NCBI GenBank assembly: GCA_963796125.1
Contig: CAWCKM010000003.1
Span: forward strand, 1-51,826
Direction of reading: 5' to 3'
Origin: DASPRG01 sp963796125
Lineage (GTDB): Bacteria; Nitrospirota; Thermodesulfovibrionia; Thermodesulfovibrionales; SM23-35
Length of the DNA: 51,826 nt
Below the pieces are notes generated by a model. The model saw only the letters and a program-made list of their open reading frames with translations. It was not told the origin of the DNA and searched no databases. Shown here piece by piece: positions 8,025 through 17,637 of this stretch (the stretch's first letter is position 1; the number at the start of each line of letters is the position of its first letter). The translations under genes and the position numbers were made by a program.

Positions 8025-8746
8025 TACAGAACAAACTCCTCCCCGAGGAAAACATCCTTGACCCTCGGATCTGCCACAATTTTATCGGGCATGCCTTCTT
8101 CAAGTATCTCGCCGTTGCTGATTATGTATGCCCTGTCGGTAATAGAAAGGGTATCTCTCACATTATGGTCTGTTATCAGTATGCCAAGTCCTTTGCTTTT
8201 CAGATAATTTAACATCTTTTTGAGTTCGATGATAGTGATAGGGTCTATGCCGGTAAAGGGTTCGTCGAAGAGGATGAATAAAGGTTTTATTGCAATGGCT
8301 CTCGCTATCTCGGCTTTCCTTCTCTCTCCTCCGGAGAGCTTGTAACCGTCCCTCTTTGAGAATTCCAGGAGATTGAATTCCCTGAGAAGGCGTTCTACCT
8401 CAGATTCAATTTCCTCTTTTCCGATACCTTTTATCTCGAGCACTGCCCTGAGGTTGTCCTCAACAGAAAGTTTTCTGAAGATAGACGGTTCCTGAGGAAG
8501 ATAGCTTATTCCCCGTTGTGCCCTCTTGTACATCGGAAATTCAACAATATCTTCTCCGTCAAGGAATATGTTTCCGTTTTCAGGTCTTATAAGTCCTACC
8601 ATCATGTAAAAGGTAGTTGTCTTACCTGCACCGTTAGGGCCGAGGAGGCCTACAATCTCTCCGGTGGAAAGGTGCAGGCTAAGGTTTCTGACAACATGCC
8701 GCTTGCCGTATGTCTTGCATAGTCCTTTTGCTTCTAATGTGTGCAT
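8024..8746 (-). CDS. lptB: LPS export ABC transporter ATPase LptB
   Basis: 240 aa ABC ATPase. Walker A GPNGAGKTTT at about 36-45, Q-loop LPQEPSIFRKL, signature LSGGERRK at about 139, Walker B LFILFDEPF, and H-loop in ITDHNV. The LPQEPS and FDEPFTGIDP motifs are typical of LptB, which drives LPS from the inner membrane with LptFG and LptC. Abuts lptA on one side (stop and start adjacent) and overlaps rpoN on the other. lptF and lptG are not in the window. Confidence 0.95.
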   Translation of the reverse strand: MHTLEAKGLCKTYGKRHVVRNLSLHLSTGEIVGLLGPNGAGKTTTFYMMVGLIRPENGNIFLDGEDIVEFPMYKRAQRGISYLPQEPSIFRKLSVEDNLRAVLEIKGIGKEEIESEVERLLREFNLLEFSKRDGYKLSGGERRKAEIARAIAIKPLFILFDEPFTGIDPITIIELKKMLNYLKSKGLGILITDHNVRDTLSITDRAYIISNGEILEEGMPDKIVADPRVKDVFLGEEFVL

Positions 8747-9217
8747 TTACTGTGCTTTCTGTTTTCTGATAAAGACCTTGCTGTTTTCGACAATGTACCT
8801 GTCTTCATTGAGAAGATATGTTATTTTTGATCCTGTAACAACATTCTCACCATCGGTAGCACGCGGTTCACCCGCAAAGGTTACCTTCTCTTCATCTGCA
8901 TAATAAATAGCTTTCTGGGAAATGATCGCCCGTGTCCCTTTCAGCAATTTAATATTTCCCTCTGCCTCAATCGTTTTTACATCACCGGAATCTGTATCGT
9001 AAAAGACAAGCATTCTATCTGCATATAGTGTCATGTCTGTCGTCCTTGCGATGACAGAGCGTTCAAAGCGCGCAGTATGAGCTTTATTATCTGCAATAAG
9101 CATTTCAGATGTTATGGTTAGGGGACCTTTTATCCGCTGGGTCTTTTCTTCAGAAAAGACATGTGTTGATACTATGAGAAGGATGAGGAGATTACTTATA
9201 AAAAGTCGCTTTAACAT
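8747..9217 (-). CDS. lptA: LPS transport periplasmic protein LptA
   Basis: 156 aa with an N-terminal signal peptide (MLKRLFISNLLILLIVSTHVFS) followed by an OstA-like beta-jellyroll: the repeating pattern of the form LTITSEML...A.F...V.AR..DMTLYADRMLVFYD...IKTIEAEGNIKLLKG...A...YY. This is the bridge that carries LPS across the periplasm. Placed by position between lptC and lptB. The start overlaps the end of lptC by 26 bp. Confidence 0.88.
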   Translation of the reverse strand: MLKRLFISNLLILLIVSTHVFSEEKTQRIKGPLTITSEMLIADNKAHTARFERSVIARTTDMTLYADRMLVFYDTDSGDVKTIEAEGNIKLLKGTRAIISQKAIYYADEEKVTFAGEPRATDGENVVTGSKITYLLNEDRYIVENSKVFIRKQKAQ

Positions 9218-9701
9218 TATTCTGTATCTTAACCTTCTGTTCAGAATCTAACGTCATGCCTTTGCCTTCAACTTTGAATTTCTTGCCCTCGACGATTATC
9301 CTCTCATCTGTTCTGGCATTTCCGGTAGATGCATCATAATCAATAGAAGAGGTTATTATGCGGTAGTCTTTAGCATTAGCCTGTATATCACTGTTGATAA
9401 TGAAATTTTTTGACAGGAGATCATATCTTCCTGTATCAGCATAAAGGGTCAAACCATTTTTTTGAACAGTTACGGTAAGATTACTCAATTCAACCATATT
9501 CTCGTCCTCGGTAAAATCAGCCTTGCGGGCATTGAGCTTCCAGATTGTGTCTCCATTTTTCCTGTAAAGGATCTCAAGCCCTTCGATAAAAGAGGTGCTT
9601 TTTACTTTTATTTTTCCGATATCTTCCCTATCGTTCCTGAGCATGATAAAAAGGGTACTGGCGAACAGAAGACAAAGAACAACCATAAGACACCTTTTCA
9701 T
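9192..9701 (-). CDS. lptC: LPS export system protein LptC
   Basis: 169 aa, bitopic: one N-terminal membrane helix (about residues 3-21), then the LptC jellyroll (EGLEILYRKNGDTIWKLNARKADFTEDENMVELSNL...LYADTGRYDLLSKNFIINSDIQA). It receives LPS from LptB2FG and passes it to LptA. First gene of the minus-strand cluster. No upstream kdsC or kdsD is present; the 310 bp upstream is non-coding. Confidence 0.88.
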   Translation of the reverse strand: MKRCLMVVLCLLFASTLFIMLRNDREDIGKIKVKSTSFIEGLEILYRKNGDTIWKLNARKADFTEDENMVELSNLTVTVQKNGLTLYADTGRYDLLSKNFIINSDIQANAKDYRIITSSIDYDASTGNARTDERIIVEGKKFKVEGKGMTLDSEQKVKIQNNVKATFYK

Positions 9702-10014
9702 AAAAGAATTTTATCATAGAGAAAAGGTTGTGTAAAGCACAGCCAATTTGACAAAACCTTGAATTATAAGATGGTAGATGATATATGAAAGCTTATCAGG
9801 AAATATGCTCACCGGTCCGGTGAGTTTGCAGACTTCTGTCAGCATCCGGGTTCTCCCGGATGACCGCAGCAACTTTGAAATGCAATGATTTTGGAAGCAT
9901 TGTTTCGAATAAAAAGGTGAATCTTTTTCCCAAGGCGCATAGGTTTACTTATATTCTCCAGGGCAGCTTTCAAATTCGGACGTCTTTTGATTTGCATCAA
10001 GTTTTCCTCCTCAG
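9702..10014. other. Divergent intergenic region with two hairpins
   Basis: No gene seen. Two perfect short stem-loops: CTCACCGG-T-CCGGTGAG at 9808-9824 and CATCCGGG-TTCT-CCCGGATG at 9843-9862. Neither has a clear T-run, so they are not obvious terminators. The promoters of the lptC unit and of the AI-2E permease gene must lie here, but I see no strong hexamers. Confidence 0.45.
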
Positions 10015-10059
10015 TTGAAGTGGTTTCTGCAGAGACAGATATTATATAATAACACCCAA

Positions 10060-11103
10060 ATGACGAGGTTTTACCTTTTCGCTTTAATCGCCCTTATATT
10101 ATTATTCGGGTTTTTAAGTTATGAGATAATAAAGCCCTTTTTGTCTCCCATTGCATGGGCAATTGTTCTCTCCATCATTTTTTATCCTCTCTACATCACT
10201 GCTGTTAAATTTTTAAAATGGAAAACTATCGCTTCCCTTGTAACCCTTTTTGTCATACTTCTTATGATTCTTGGTCCCTTTTCATATCTTTCGTATCTTT
10301 TTGTAACAGAAGTGAAGTCTCTGGCCGGCACGATGGAAACTGAAAGTTTTGAATCGTTGAATAATGTGCTCCAGCATCCAACAATCAGGACGATAATCGA
10401 TAAGGTACTATCTGTATCCAATATTACGGAAGATCAACTTAATAAAACCATTTCTGATAGCATTGCGGGATTCGGAAAAGAATTAGTTAACAGAATCACG
10501 AAAGGTATGGGAAATATTTTGACAATATCCCTGGATTTTATTTTTATGTCCTTTTCAATCTTTTTCTTTCTCAGGGACGGACCTGAATTCCTGAAGAAGG
10601 TGCGTAACTATATACCTTTCTCTGAAGAGCAGAAAGACAGGCTGGTAAAACTTGTAAGAGATATTATTATATCGACCATATATGGCGGGATCGTCGTTTC
10701 CATAGCGCAGGGTACTATGGCAGGAATCGCCTTTTTCTTGCTCGGAATCTCAACTCCTATTGTCTGGGGATTGGCAACATCTATAGCTTCCTTTGTACCG
10801 CTTCTCGGCGCAGCCGGGGTATGGGTACCCATGACCATCTATCTTTTTATAGAGAATGAGATAACAAAAGGGATTATCCTTGCAATTGTTGGAATATTTG
10901 GAATAAGCTTGATAGATAATATTCTCAAACCAATCATTATAGGTAGCAGAACAAAGATGCCTATCCTTGTCATCTTTTTCAGTATTCTTGGAGGACTAAA
11001 GTTGTTTGGTTTAATAGGATTGGTTATAGGACCACTGGTTTTAGCGCTCTTTGTATCACTGATTGAAATATTCAGGAGTGTGGAAGGAGGAAGAAATGCT
11101 TAG
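10060..11103 (+). CDS. AI-2E family (PerM/YdgG-type) membrane permease
   Basis: About 347 aa from the ATG at 10060; an upstream in-frame TTG at 10015 would add 15 residues but has no better ribosome site. The order of segments matches the AI-2E transporter family: paired N-terminal helices with IIKPFLSPIAWAIVLSIIFYPLY, a soluble middle (about residues 90-190), then the conserved C-terminal helical block containing FVPLLGAAGVWVPMTIYL and DNILKPIIIGSRTKMPILVIFFSILGGL. Family members export small molecules or act as Na+/H+ antiporters, and the substrate cannot be told from sequence. Overlaps the next gene by 8 bp, so the two are likely co-transcribed. Confidence 0.85.
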   Translation: MTRFYLFALIALILLFGFLSYEIIKPFLSPIAWAIVLSIIFYPLYITAVKFLKWKTIASLVTLFVILLMILGPFSYLSYLFVTEVKSLAGTMETESFESLNNVLQHPTIRTIIDKVLSVSNITEDQLNKTISDSIAGFGKELVNRITKGMGNILTISLDFIFMSFSIFFFLRDGPEFLKKVRNYIPFSEEQKDRLVKLVRDIIISTIYGGIVVSIAQGTMAGIAFFLLGISTPIVWGLATSIASFVPLLGAAGVWVPMTIYLFIENEITKGIILAIVGIFGISLIDNILKPIIIGSRTKMPILVIFFSILGGLKLFGLIGLVIGPLVLALFVSLIEIFRSVEGGRNA

Positions 11104-12217
11104 CAGGACAGAACTGAAAGAGATAGCATCCATGGATAAAAAGGATGGATATTTTGTTAGTCTCTATCTGAATGTTGACCCCATGTTTAATAAAAAGGGT
11201 GATTATATTGTGCATCTTAAAAACATGTTGAAGGATACTGTAGAGTCTCTGGATAAGAATGTATATAAGAAAGTAAAGGATGACCTCGAAAAAATAGACA
11301 ATTTCGTTCTTGCCAATAAGAGAATGTTTAAAAAGGGACTTGCCATTATCAGTTCTTCATCTCATTCTTTATGGAAGGAGTACCATCTTGGCATTCCCGT
11401 GAAGAACGAACTGATCGTTGATAAAACACCGTATATAAAACCCCTCATGGATGTTCTTGTTAATTATCAGAGGTATGCAGTTTTAATCGTCGATAAAGAA
11501 TCCGCAAGGATCTTTGTGATTCATCTCCGTGAAATTGTGGAGTATAGCGAAGTACATACCGCTGATGTTCCCGGAAAGCATAAAAAAGGTGGGTGGTTTG
11601 CCCTTTCTCAGAATCACTATGAAAGACATATTGATTATCATGTGGGCATGCATCTGAAAGAAGTGGTTGAAAAACTGGATTCTTTCCTGGGCGGTGAATA
11701 TATTGGACGGCTGATATTGGGTGGCTCTGATGAGGCTGTTTCCAGGGTTAGAGGTATGTTACCAAAGACGATCCTTGATAGGGTCATCGGAACGGTAAAG
11801 GTAGAGATGTTTGCGAAAGGTCCGGAAGTTCTTGCAAAGGTAGAACCCATTGTTATTGAGTACGAGAAAAATAAAGAGAAGGAAACAGTAGATGCCCTTA
11901 TTACAGGAACGATGAAGAATAAGAATGCTGTGTTAGGGTTAGAGGATGTTCTTAATGCCCTTCAGCAGCAAAGGGTGATGAAGTTAGTCTTTTTAAAAGA
12001 TTTCAAGACATCTGGATACTCTTGTAATTCCTGCGGGTCTCTGACAGTCCAGAAAGTAGATGCCTGTCCGTACTGTAAAGGTGAGATGGAGATGGTTGAC
12101 TATGTCGTTGATCTTGCCGGTGAAAAGGCGATAGGGCAGGGCGCCCTCGTAGAGGTTCTGACAGACGATAAGAAGTTGAAGGAAGCCGGAGGCATCGGGG
12201 CTTTTCTGAGATTCTAA
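11096..12217 (+). CDS. baeRF family 10-like (bacterial archaeo-eukaryotic release factor) protein
   Basis: About 373 aa. The start at 11096 is chosen because GGAAGGAGG precedes it by 5 nt. Domain order resembles eRF1-like bacterial proteins: an N-terminal domain (LSRTELKEIASMDKKDGYFVSLYLNVDP), a central domain (YAVLIVDKESARIFVIHL...GGWFALSQNHYERHIDYHVGMHLKEV...LILGGSDEAV), and a C-terminal L7Ae-like part holding a zinc ribbon (CNSC and CPYC) and the typical ending GGIGAFLRF. Such proteins are thought to act on stalled ribosomes; the stop-codon and GGQ motifs of true release factors are not seen. Pairing with the AI-2E permease may be only positional. Confidence 0.72.
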   Translation: MLSRTELKEIASMDKKDGYFVSLYLNVDPMFNKKGDYIVHLKNMLKDTVESLDKNVYKKVKDDLEKIDNFVLANKRMFKKGLAIISSSSHSLWKEYHLGIPVKNELIVDKTPYIKPLMDVLVNYQRYAVLIVDKESARIFVIHLREIVEYSEVHTADVPGKHKKGGWFALSQNHYERHIDYHVGMHLKEVVEKLDSFLGGEYIGRLILGGSDEAVSRVRGMLPKTILDRVIGTVKVEMFAKGPEVLAKVEPIVIEYEKNKEKETVDALITGTMKNKNAVLGLEDVLNALQQQRVMKLVFLKDFKTSGYSCNSCGSLTVQKVDACPYCKGEMEMVDYVVDLAGEKAIGQGALVEVLTDDKKLKEAGGIGAFLRF

Positions 12218-12286
12218 ATAAATACAGTCTCCTTACCGGAGGCACCAAGAGATATTTTATGAACAGGTTGAGTCAATCTTCTCTTG

Positions 12287-13013
12287 CTATCTCTTTTCCG
12301 CAACCTCTTTTATCAATTCCTTCATCTCTCTGACAGCTTTTTCCATTCCCACAAGCACTGCCCGGGAGATGATGCTGTGTCCTATGTAAAGTCCTCTGAT
12401 ATCCTGTAAAGAGGCTATTTTCTGAACATTAAAATAATTGAGGCCGTGCCCGGCATTGACGGTAAGACCGATATCGAGTGTATATCTCACTGCATTCATA
12501 ACCCGTATCAGTTCTTCGTGTTGTCTTTTGCCTTTTGTATTGGCATACATTCCCGGTATGTATTTCAACCATATCTGTGTTTATCTTTTTTGATAAACTA
12601 ATATCTTCAAAATCAGGATTTATAAATAGACTAACCGGAATGCCTTTATCGTGGATTTTTTTAATTGCCTCACTGATGTTTTTTCTCTGTGATTTCACAT
12701 CAAGTCCGCCTTCAGTTGTAAGTTCCTGTCTTTTTTCAGGGACAAGTGTCACCAGATCAGGTTTTAGCTGAGATGCAATACTTATCATTTCCTTTGTTGC
12801 AGCCATTTCCAGGTTTATTTCAACAGGAACAAACTCTTTCAACATCTTCACGTCCCTGTCCTGAATATGGCGTCTGTCTTCTCTGAGGTGGATTGTAATC
12901 CCATCGGCACCACCGAGTATAGCCAGAGTTGCAGCCATAACAGGGTCAGGCTCTATGCCTTTTCTCGCCTGTCTTATTGTTGCAACATGATCAACATTTA
13001 CACCAAGTAACAT
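12287..13013 (-). CDS. pdxJ: Pyridoxine 5'-phosphate synthase, frameshifted
   Basis: About 240 aa once one extra base is removed. It condenses 1-deoxyxylulose 5-phosphate and 3-amino-2-oxopropyl phosphate in vitamin B6 synthesis. The first frame gives LLGVNVDHVATIRQARKG, GGADGITIHLREDRRHIQ, PVEINLEMAAT and LVPEKRQELTTEGGLD; it breaks after MVEIHTG. The other frame continues MYANTKGKRQHEEL, GLTVNAGHGLNY and the end KELIKEVAEKR. The break is at 12550 or a base either side, where GGGAATG should be GGGATG. All active-site blocks survive across the two frames, so a consensus error is likely. Last gene of the hyp cluster; it converges on the plus-strand baeRF gene. Confidence 0.88.
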
Positions 13014-13025
13014 TTAAATCTCCAA

Positions 13026-13118
13026 GGGTTCAAGGATTCGAGGGTTCAAGGGGGCAAGTTGCAATCGATGCTCCATACTGAAATACTCCCGAATCCCTTG
13101 AATCCTTGAACTCCTTGA
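13026..13118. repeat. GGTTCAAGG/CCTTGAATCC repeat between pdxJ and hypE
   Basis: Copies of GGTTCAAGG and TTCAAGG on one side (13026-13052) face CCCTTGAATCCTTGAAC (about 13097-13113) on the other, so the region can fold into a long imperfect hairpin. It is made of a reiterated short unit like the in-gene insertions listed below. Confidence 0.55.
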
Positions 13119-13128
13119 TATCCTTTCT

Positions 13129-14128
13129 TTAGCATATTCTCGGCAACTGGTCTCCTGAAAGCATTTCCACGATTCTGGTGCCACCTATCAATGTTTTCAG
13201 AAGAACCATTCCGGCCGGTGCTTCCTGCACCTCGCCAATTAATGTGGTTTCCTTGCCGAGATTTATGTTTTCTCATGACATTGATAAGAGAGTCAGAAAC
13301 ACCCGGACTTACTATAGCGACAAGTATTCCTTCATTAGCTACATACAAGGGGTCAAGGCCGAGAAGTTCACAAGCACCTTTTACTCCGGGGGGCACCGGT
13401 ATTAATTTCTCTTCAATGACGATACAGCATCCCGAATCTGATGCGAACTCTTTGAGTGTCGTTGCAAGACCTCCCCTCGTAGGGTCTCTCATTGCATGAA
13501 TCTCATTTGTAATACTCAACATGTCCCTGACAAGGCTGTTCAGAGGAGCTGTATCACTCAACACAGGTGGTTCAAAAGTAAGACCATTTCTTTCTGCCAT
13601 AACAGAAATTCCGTGGTTTCCAATCGGCCCGCTGACAATAACCTTATCTCCGGGTTTTATTCTTGAAGGGTTTATGTCAAGCCCTTCCTCAATTATCCCG
13701 ATCCCGGATGTGTTAATAAAAATACCATCACCTTTACCTTTGTTAACCACCTTAGTGTCTCCGGCAACAATCTTTACATCTGACTTTTCAGCAGCAATCG
13801 ACATGGAAGAGAGAATCTTCTTTAAATCGTCAAGGGGAAAGCCCTCTTCAAGGATGAAACCTACTGTAATATATAGGGGTCTTGCCCCTACCATCGAAAG
13901 GTCATTTACTGTACCATAAACAGAAAGTTCTCCTATGTTGCCGCCGGGGAAAAAAATAGGAGAGACAACGTAAGAGTCTGTTGTTAAGGCGATCCTCCCC
14001 TGGTTTATGCCCTCCAGCACTGCAGAATCATTCAGAGATTTCATTTCAAATCTGGGAGCGAAGTGTTCCCTGATTAATTTATGCATCATGGTACCGCCAC
14101 TGCCATGGCCAAGGAGAATCCTATCCAT
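13129..14128 (-). CDS. hypE: Hydrogenase maturation protein HypE, frameshifted near the end
   Basis: About 332 aa. HypE, an AIR-synthase/PurM-like ATPase, dehydrates the carbamoyl group placed on its C-terminal Cys by HypF to make the CN ligand of NiFe hydrogenase. Visible blocks: LGHGSGGTMMHKLIRE, FEMKSLNDSAVL, ALTTDSYVVSPIFFPGGNIGELSVYGTVNDLSM, AGDTKVV, and DPTRGGLATTLKE. Near 13260 the frame shifts by one base; the correct frame then reads LGKETTLIGEVQEAPAGMV and ends in the catalytic tail PRIC-stop at 13129. The essential C-terminal Cys is thus present in the DNA although lost in the unshifted reading. Follows hypD by 2 bp. Confidence 0.92.
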
Positions 14129-14130
14129 TT

Positions 14131-15202
14131 TTATCTTTCCTTTCTCCCATACTTATAATATGCTGCGCAGCTTCCTTCAGAACTAACCATGCAGGCTCCG
14201 ACAGGCCTTTCAGGAGTGCAGGTCCTTCCAAAAAGCGGGCAATCTGTTGGTATTTTTATGCCCCTAAGGACCAAGCCACACATGCAGGCTTTTGGCTCCT
14301 TGGCCTCGGGAACATCAATAACGAATTGTTTAGTGGCATCCCAACGGCTGTATTTATTCTTCAATCTCAGGCCACTCTGGGGGATAACCCCAATTCCCCT
14401 CCAGTTTGCATCACATGGTTCGAAGTATTCATTTAAAATAGAGACAGCCTTCTTATTTCCTTCCTTTGTTACTGCGCGCACATACTGAATCTCTGTAGAA
14501 GGCCTTTTGCCTGAGATCTGCTCAAGGAGCATCATGATTCCCTGGAGTATGTCCTCTGCTTCAAACCCTGTTATTACTGAAGGTACTTTATAGTCGGATG
14601 CTAAAAATTCATAAGGCGTGCATCCTGTGATGGTACATACATGTCCGGGCAGAATAAGACCATCTATCCTGACTTCGCCGGAATCAAGCAGGGCTTTAAG
14701 GGCAGGGGGAACTAACTTGTGCGTAGAGTATATGAAAAAATTATGAGCACCTTTCCTTCTCTGCTTCAAAGAGGGTTCCGGCGATAGATGGTGAGGTTGT
14801 CTCAAAACCTGTTGCAAAGAATATAACTTTTCTATCTCTATTTTCCAGAGCAAGTTTCAATGCATCCATCGGTGAGTAGACGATCCTTATGTTTGCGCCT
14901 TCTGCCTGTGCATGGAAGAAAGACTGTTTACTCCCGGGAACTCTCATCATGTCACCAAACGTAGAGAGGATGTTCCCGTTCATCTTCGAAATTGCTATTG
15001 CAACATCCACATCTTTAATTGCCGTGACGCACACAGGGCAGCCGGGACCACTGAGGAGGCTAATTTCTTTGGGAATAACATCCCTGATGCCCTGTTTAAA
15101 AATTGCTACCGTGTGTGTCCCGCATACTTCCATGAGCTTTACAGGTTTGCCAATGGCATTCATTAAATCTTTTATTCGTGTAAGAATCTTTTTGTTCCTC
15201 AT
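14131..15202 (-). CDS. hypD: Hydrogenase maturation protein HypD, frameshifted
   Basis: About 355 aa over one frameshift near 14755. HypD carries a [4Fe-4S] cluster and, with HypC, assembles the Fe(CN)2CO unit. Seen in order: MEVCGTHT, LLSGPGCPVC, FFATGFETTSPS, then in the second frame LPGHVCTITG, VITGFEAEDIL and the Cys-rich end (CMCGLVLRG, CPLFGRTCTPERPVGACMVSSEGSC). All the usual cysteines are kept. The start codon overlaps the hypF stop (GCATGA), leaving no room for hypC, which normally sits just before hypD. Confidence 0.93.
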
Positions 15203-17634
15203 GCTGCTCCCTTTATCCTTTCTCTAATTATATACGCCTGTCCAAGAGATATGCCAGCATCATTTGTCGGCACTTTCTCATGGATGTGCACAGCCATGTC
15301 TATTGAAGCAAGATTACGCATCGTTCTTTCCAAAAGATACATGTTCTGAAACACCCCTCCGCATAAAACAACATCCTTTATGGAATGCACATGAGATAAC
15401 CTTTGGACAACCCTCATAATGACTGTACTCAGGGTGTTATGGAATTTAGCTGAAATAGTGCCTTTATCTGCTCCCTTACAGAGGTCTTCTATTATTTTCA
15501 AAACAGTCTGTGAAAAATCAATCTCAAGGGGTTCTCTTAATTGTATATCAACCGGATAATCATCCACTATGCCGGGAACTGCAATGGCCTCCAGTGCTAT
15601 TGCAGCTTCACCCTCAAAGGTGTTTTTATCACAAACCCCCATCAGGGCCGAAATTCCGTCAAAAAGCCTTCCTGCACCGGATGAAAGAGGCGAGAACTGC
15701 CGTCTATCAATAATTTTCAGGATATCCTGAATCTTCCTGTCGCCATATGTATCAATGAAACCAAGAGATTTGAGATAGGAAATTGCTTCATCTCCAGCAG
15801 CATCTCTGATAAGGCTCACGGTTATCCTCCATGGTTCCTTCACTGCAACTTCACCCCCTGGAAGAGGGATGTATTTTAAATGTCCTGCCCTTTTAAAACC
15901 CTTAAGGTCAGCAATCAAAAATTCTCCGCCCCAGAGATTTCCATCGGTGCCGTAACCGGTCCCGTCAAAGGATACTCCTATGACCTTCTCTTTCATCCCC
16001 CTTTCGGCCATAACAGATGCAACATGAGCGTAATGGTGTTGAATACCAAACTTTTGAATATCCTCCTGTCTGAGTGCCCACTGTGTAGATAGGTACATAG
16101 GATGGAGGTCATATGCAAGTGCGACAGGCTTTACCCTGTAAACAGCTTTCAGGTTCCGGAGACTCTCTTCAAAAAACAGTAATGTCTCATAGTTTTCCAT
16201 ATCGCCGATATGCTGACTGGGAATTGCAAAACTTCCCTTGGTGAGGGTGAAAACATTTTTAATGTCAGCGCCGCATCCAAGGACATCAGGGCCGTCATCA
16301 TGAAGTTGTATAGGGTCAGGTACATATCCCCGTGAACGACGAATGAATGAAAATGAACCGCGAAACGGTGACTCGGTGAATCGGAGATATTACTTTTCTC
16401 CGCATCTCCGCATCTCCGTTTCTCCGTTTCTTTCTCTTCCATAATTCTGACGACGGAGTCATCGACTCGCATAAAAATATCTCTGTTATGGAGAAGGAAT
16501 GCATCAGCAATACCGGATAACTTTGCAACTGCCTCATCATTATGAATAACGAGAGGCTCCTCGGCAATGTTACCGCTTGTCATAACAAGGGCATCAAAAT
16601 TAGTAGTAATCCCCCCTAACTCCACCTTTTTAAATCCCCCCATCCCCCCTTTACTAAAGGGGGGTGAAGGTGGAATTAAAGGGTAATAGAAAAGCATATA
16701 ATGCAATGGAGTGTAGGGAAGCATGAAGCCGATACAGGGATTTTTTGGCGAAACTCCCTCAGGAAGAAGAGCTTCCTTTTTTGTGAGGAGCACAATAGGT
16801 CTCTTCATGGAGGTCAACAGATTCTCCTCCTCCCTGGATACATTGCAGAACTTCTTAACAGTATTGAGATCAGGGGCCATCAGGGCGAAAGGCTTATTGC
16901 TCTTTCTCTTTCGTAACCTCAGGGTATTCACTGCCTTTTCGTTAGAAGCATCGCAGGCCAGATGAAATCCTCCAAGCCCTTTGATAGCAACGATATAACC
17001 TTCCCTGAGAAGTCTTATCGTCTCTTTTACCGGATTTTCTTTTTCATTAACTTTCAACTTTTCACTTTTAACTTTCAACTCAACATGTGGACCACACACC
17101 GGGCAGGCATTCGGCTGGGCATGGAATCTCCTGTCTTCCAGGAGTATGATATTCTTTTTCACAGTCAGGACACATCCTGAATACAGACATGGTGGTATTC
17201 GGCCTGTCGTAAGGAATGGATTTCGTTATCGTATATCGGGGTCCGCAGTTTGTACAGTTGATGAAGGGATAGAGGTATCGTCTGTCATTTCTGTCGAAGA
17301 GCTCCCTGAAACAGTCTTGACATACGGAAACATCTGCAGAAATGAGGGTAAAACTCCCTTCGTCCTCGCTTTTAACTATCTGAAAATCCTGATACCCATG
17401 ATAGGGCATGGGAATTACCTCAATATCCATGATCTGAGAAAGGGGAGGAGCTTCCTGGTTAAGTCTTTCAAGAAAGGTATCGCAATTGTCACCCTCGATC
17501 TCGATGGTGACACCTTTGGAGGAATTCAACACAAAGCCCTTGAGGTTCAAAGATTTAGCGAGGCTATAAACGAAAGGTCTGAAGCCAACTCCCTGAACAA
17601 TTCCTCTGACTAATATCTTTACCCTGGAGTTCAT
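15199..17634 (-). CDS. hypF: Carbamoyltransferase HypF, two frameshifts and three repeat insertions
   Basis: About 800 aa. It makes the carbamoyl group for CN ligand synthesis and loads it on HypE. Domains in order: acylphosphatase (RGIVQGVGFRPFVY), zinc fingers (CQDC, CTNC, CPDC, then CPVC after the first frameshift near 17138), YrdC-like domain (AIKGLGGFHLACDA, NKPFALMAPD, LPYTPLH, MTSGNIAEEP, DDSVVRI), then after the second shift (about 16300-16400) RRSRGYVP and the Kae1-like domain (GCGADIKNVF, HHYAHVASVMAE, GVSFDGTGYG, GRLFDG, LCGGVFQN). Three non-family stretches interrupt it: a KSEKLKV-type repeat after the last zinc finger, a PPSPPFSKGGMGGF palindrome in YrdC, and a repeat just before RRSRGYVP. 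Starts 4 bp after hypB. Confidence 0.93.
16344..16440. repeat. Short-unit repeat inserted in hypF (before RRSRGYVP)
   Basis: Contains reiterated CTCCGCAT/CTCCGTTT units (about 16400-16430) and GGTGACTCGGTGAATCGG (about 16366-16385). HypF homologs go directly from the DDSVVR strand to the RRSRGY strand. The reading frame changes within or near this stretch. Confidence 0.6.
16613..16673. repeat. Palindromic PPFSKGG-type repeat inserted in frame in hypF
   Basis: A nested palindrome: core CCCCCCTTTA-C-TAAAGGGGGG (16644-16664, perfect 10-bp arms) inside outer arms CCACCTT (16623-16629) and AAGGTGG (16667-16673). It encodes PPSPPFSKGGMGGFKKVELGG within the YrdC-like domain and keeps the frame open. 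The same peptide is a known by-product of this palindrome class in several phyla. Confidence 0.85.
17048..17082. repeat. Heptamer-type repeat inserted in frame in hypF
   Basis: Three or four near copies of AACTTTCA / ACTTTTCA in a row, encoding ELKVKSEKLKV between the last zinc finger and the YrdC domain. Not part of HypF as known. Confidence 0.65.
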
Positions 17635-17637
17635 TGA

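Noticed and set aside
10015..10059. TTG as the start of the AI-2E permease
   Set aside because: No ribosome site before it and the extra residues are not family-like; the ATG at 10060 is more plausible, although also without a strong site.
16613..16673. CRISPR-like repeat or terminator within hypF
   Set aside because: Only one copy, no spacers, and it lies in the middle of a coding region; it matches a known palindromic repeat type instead.
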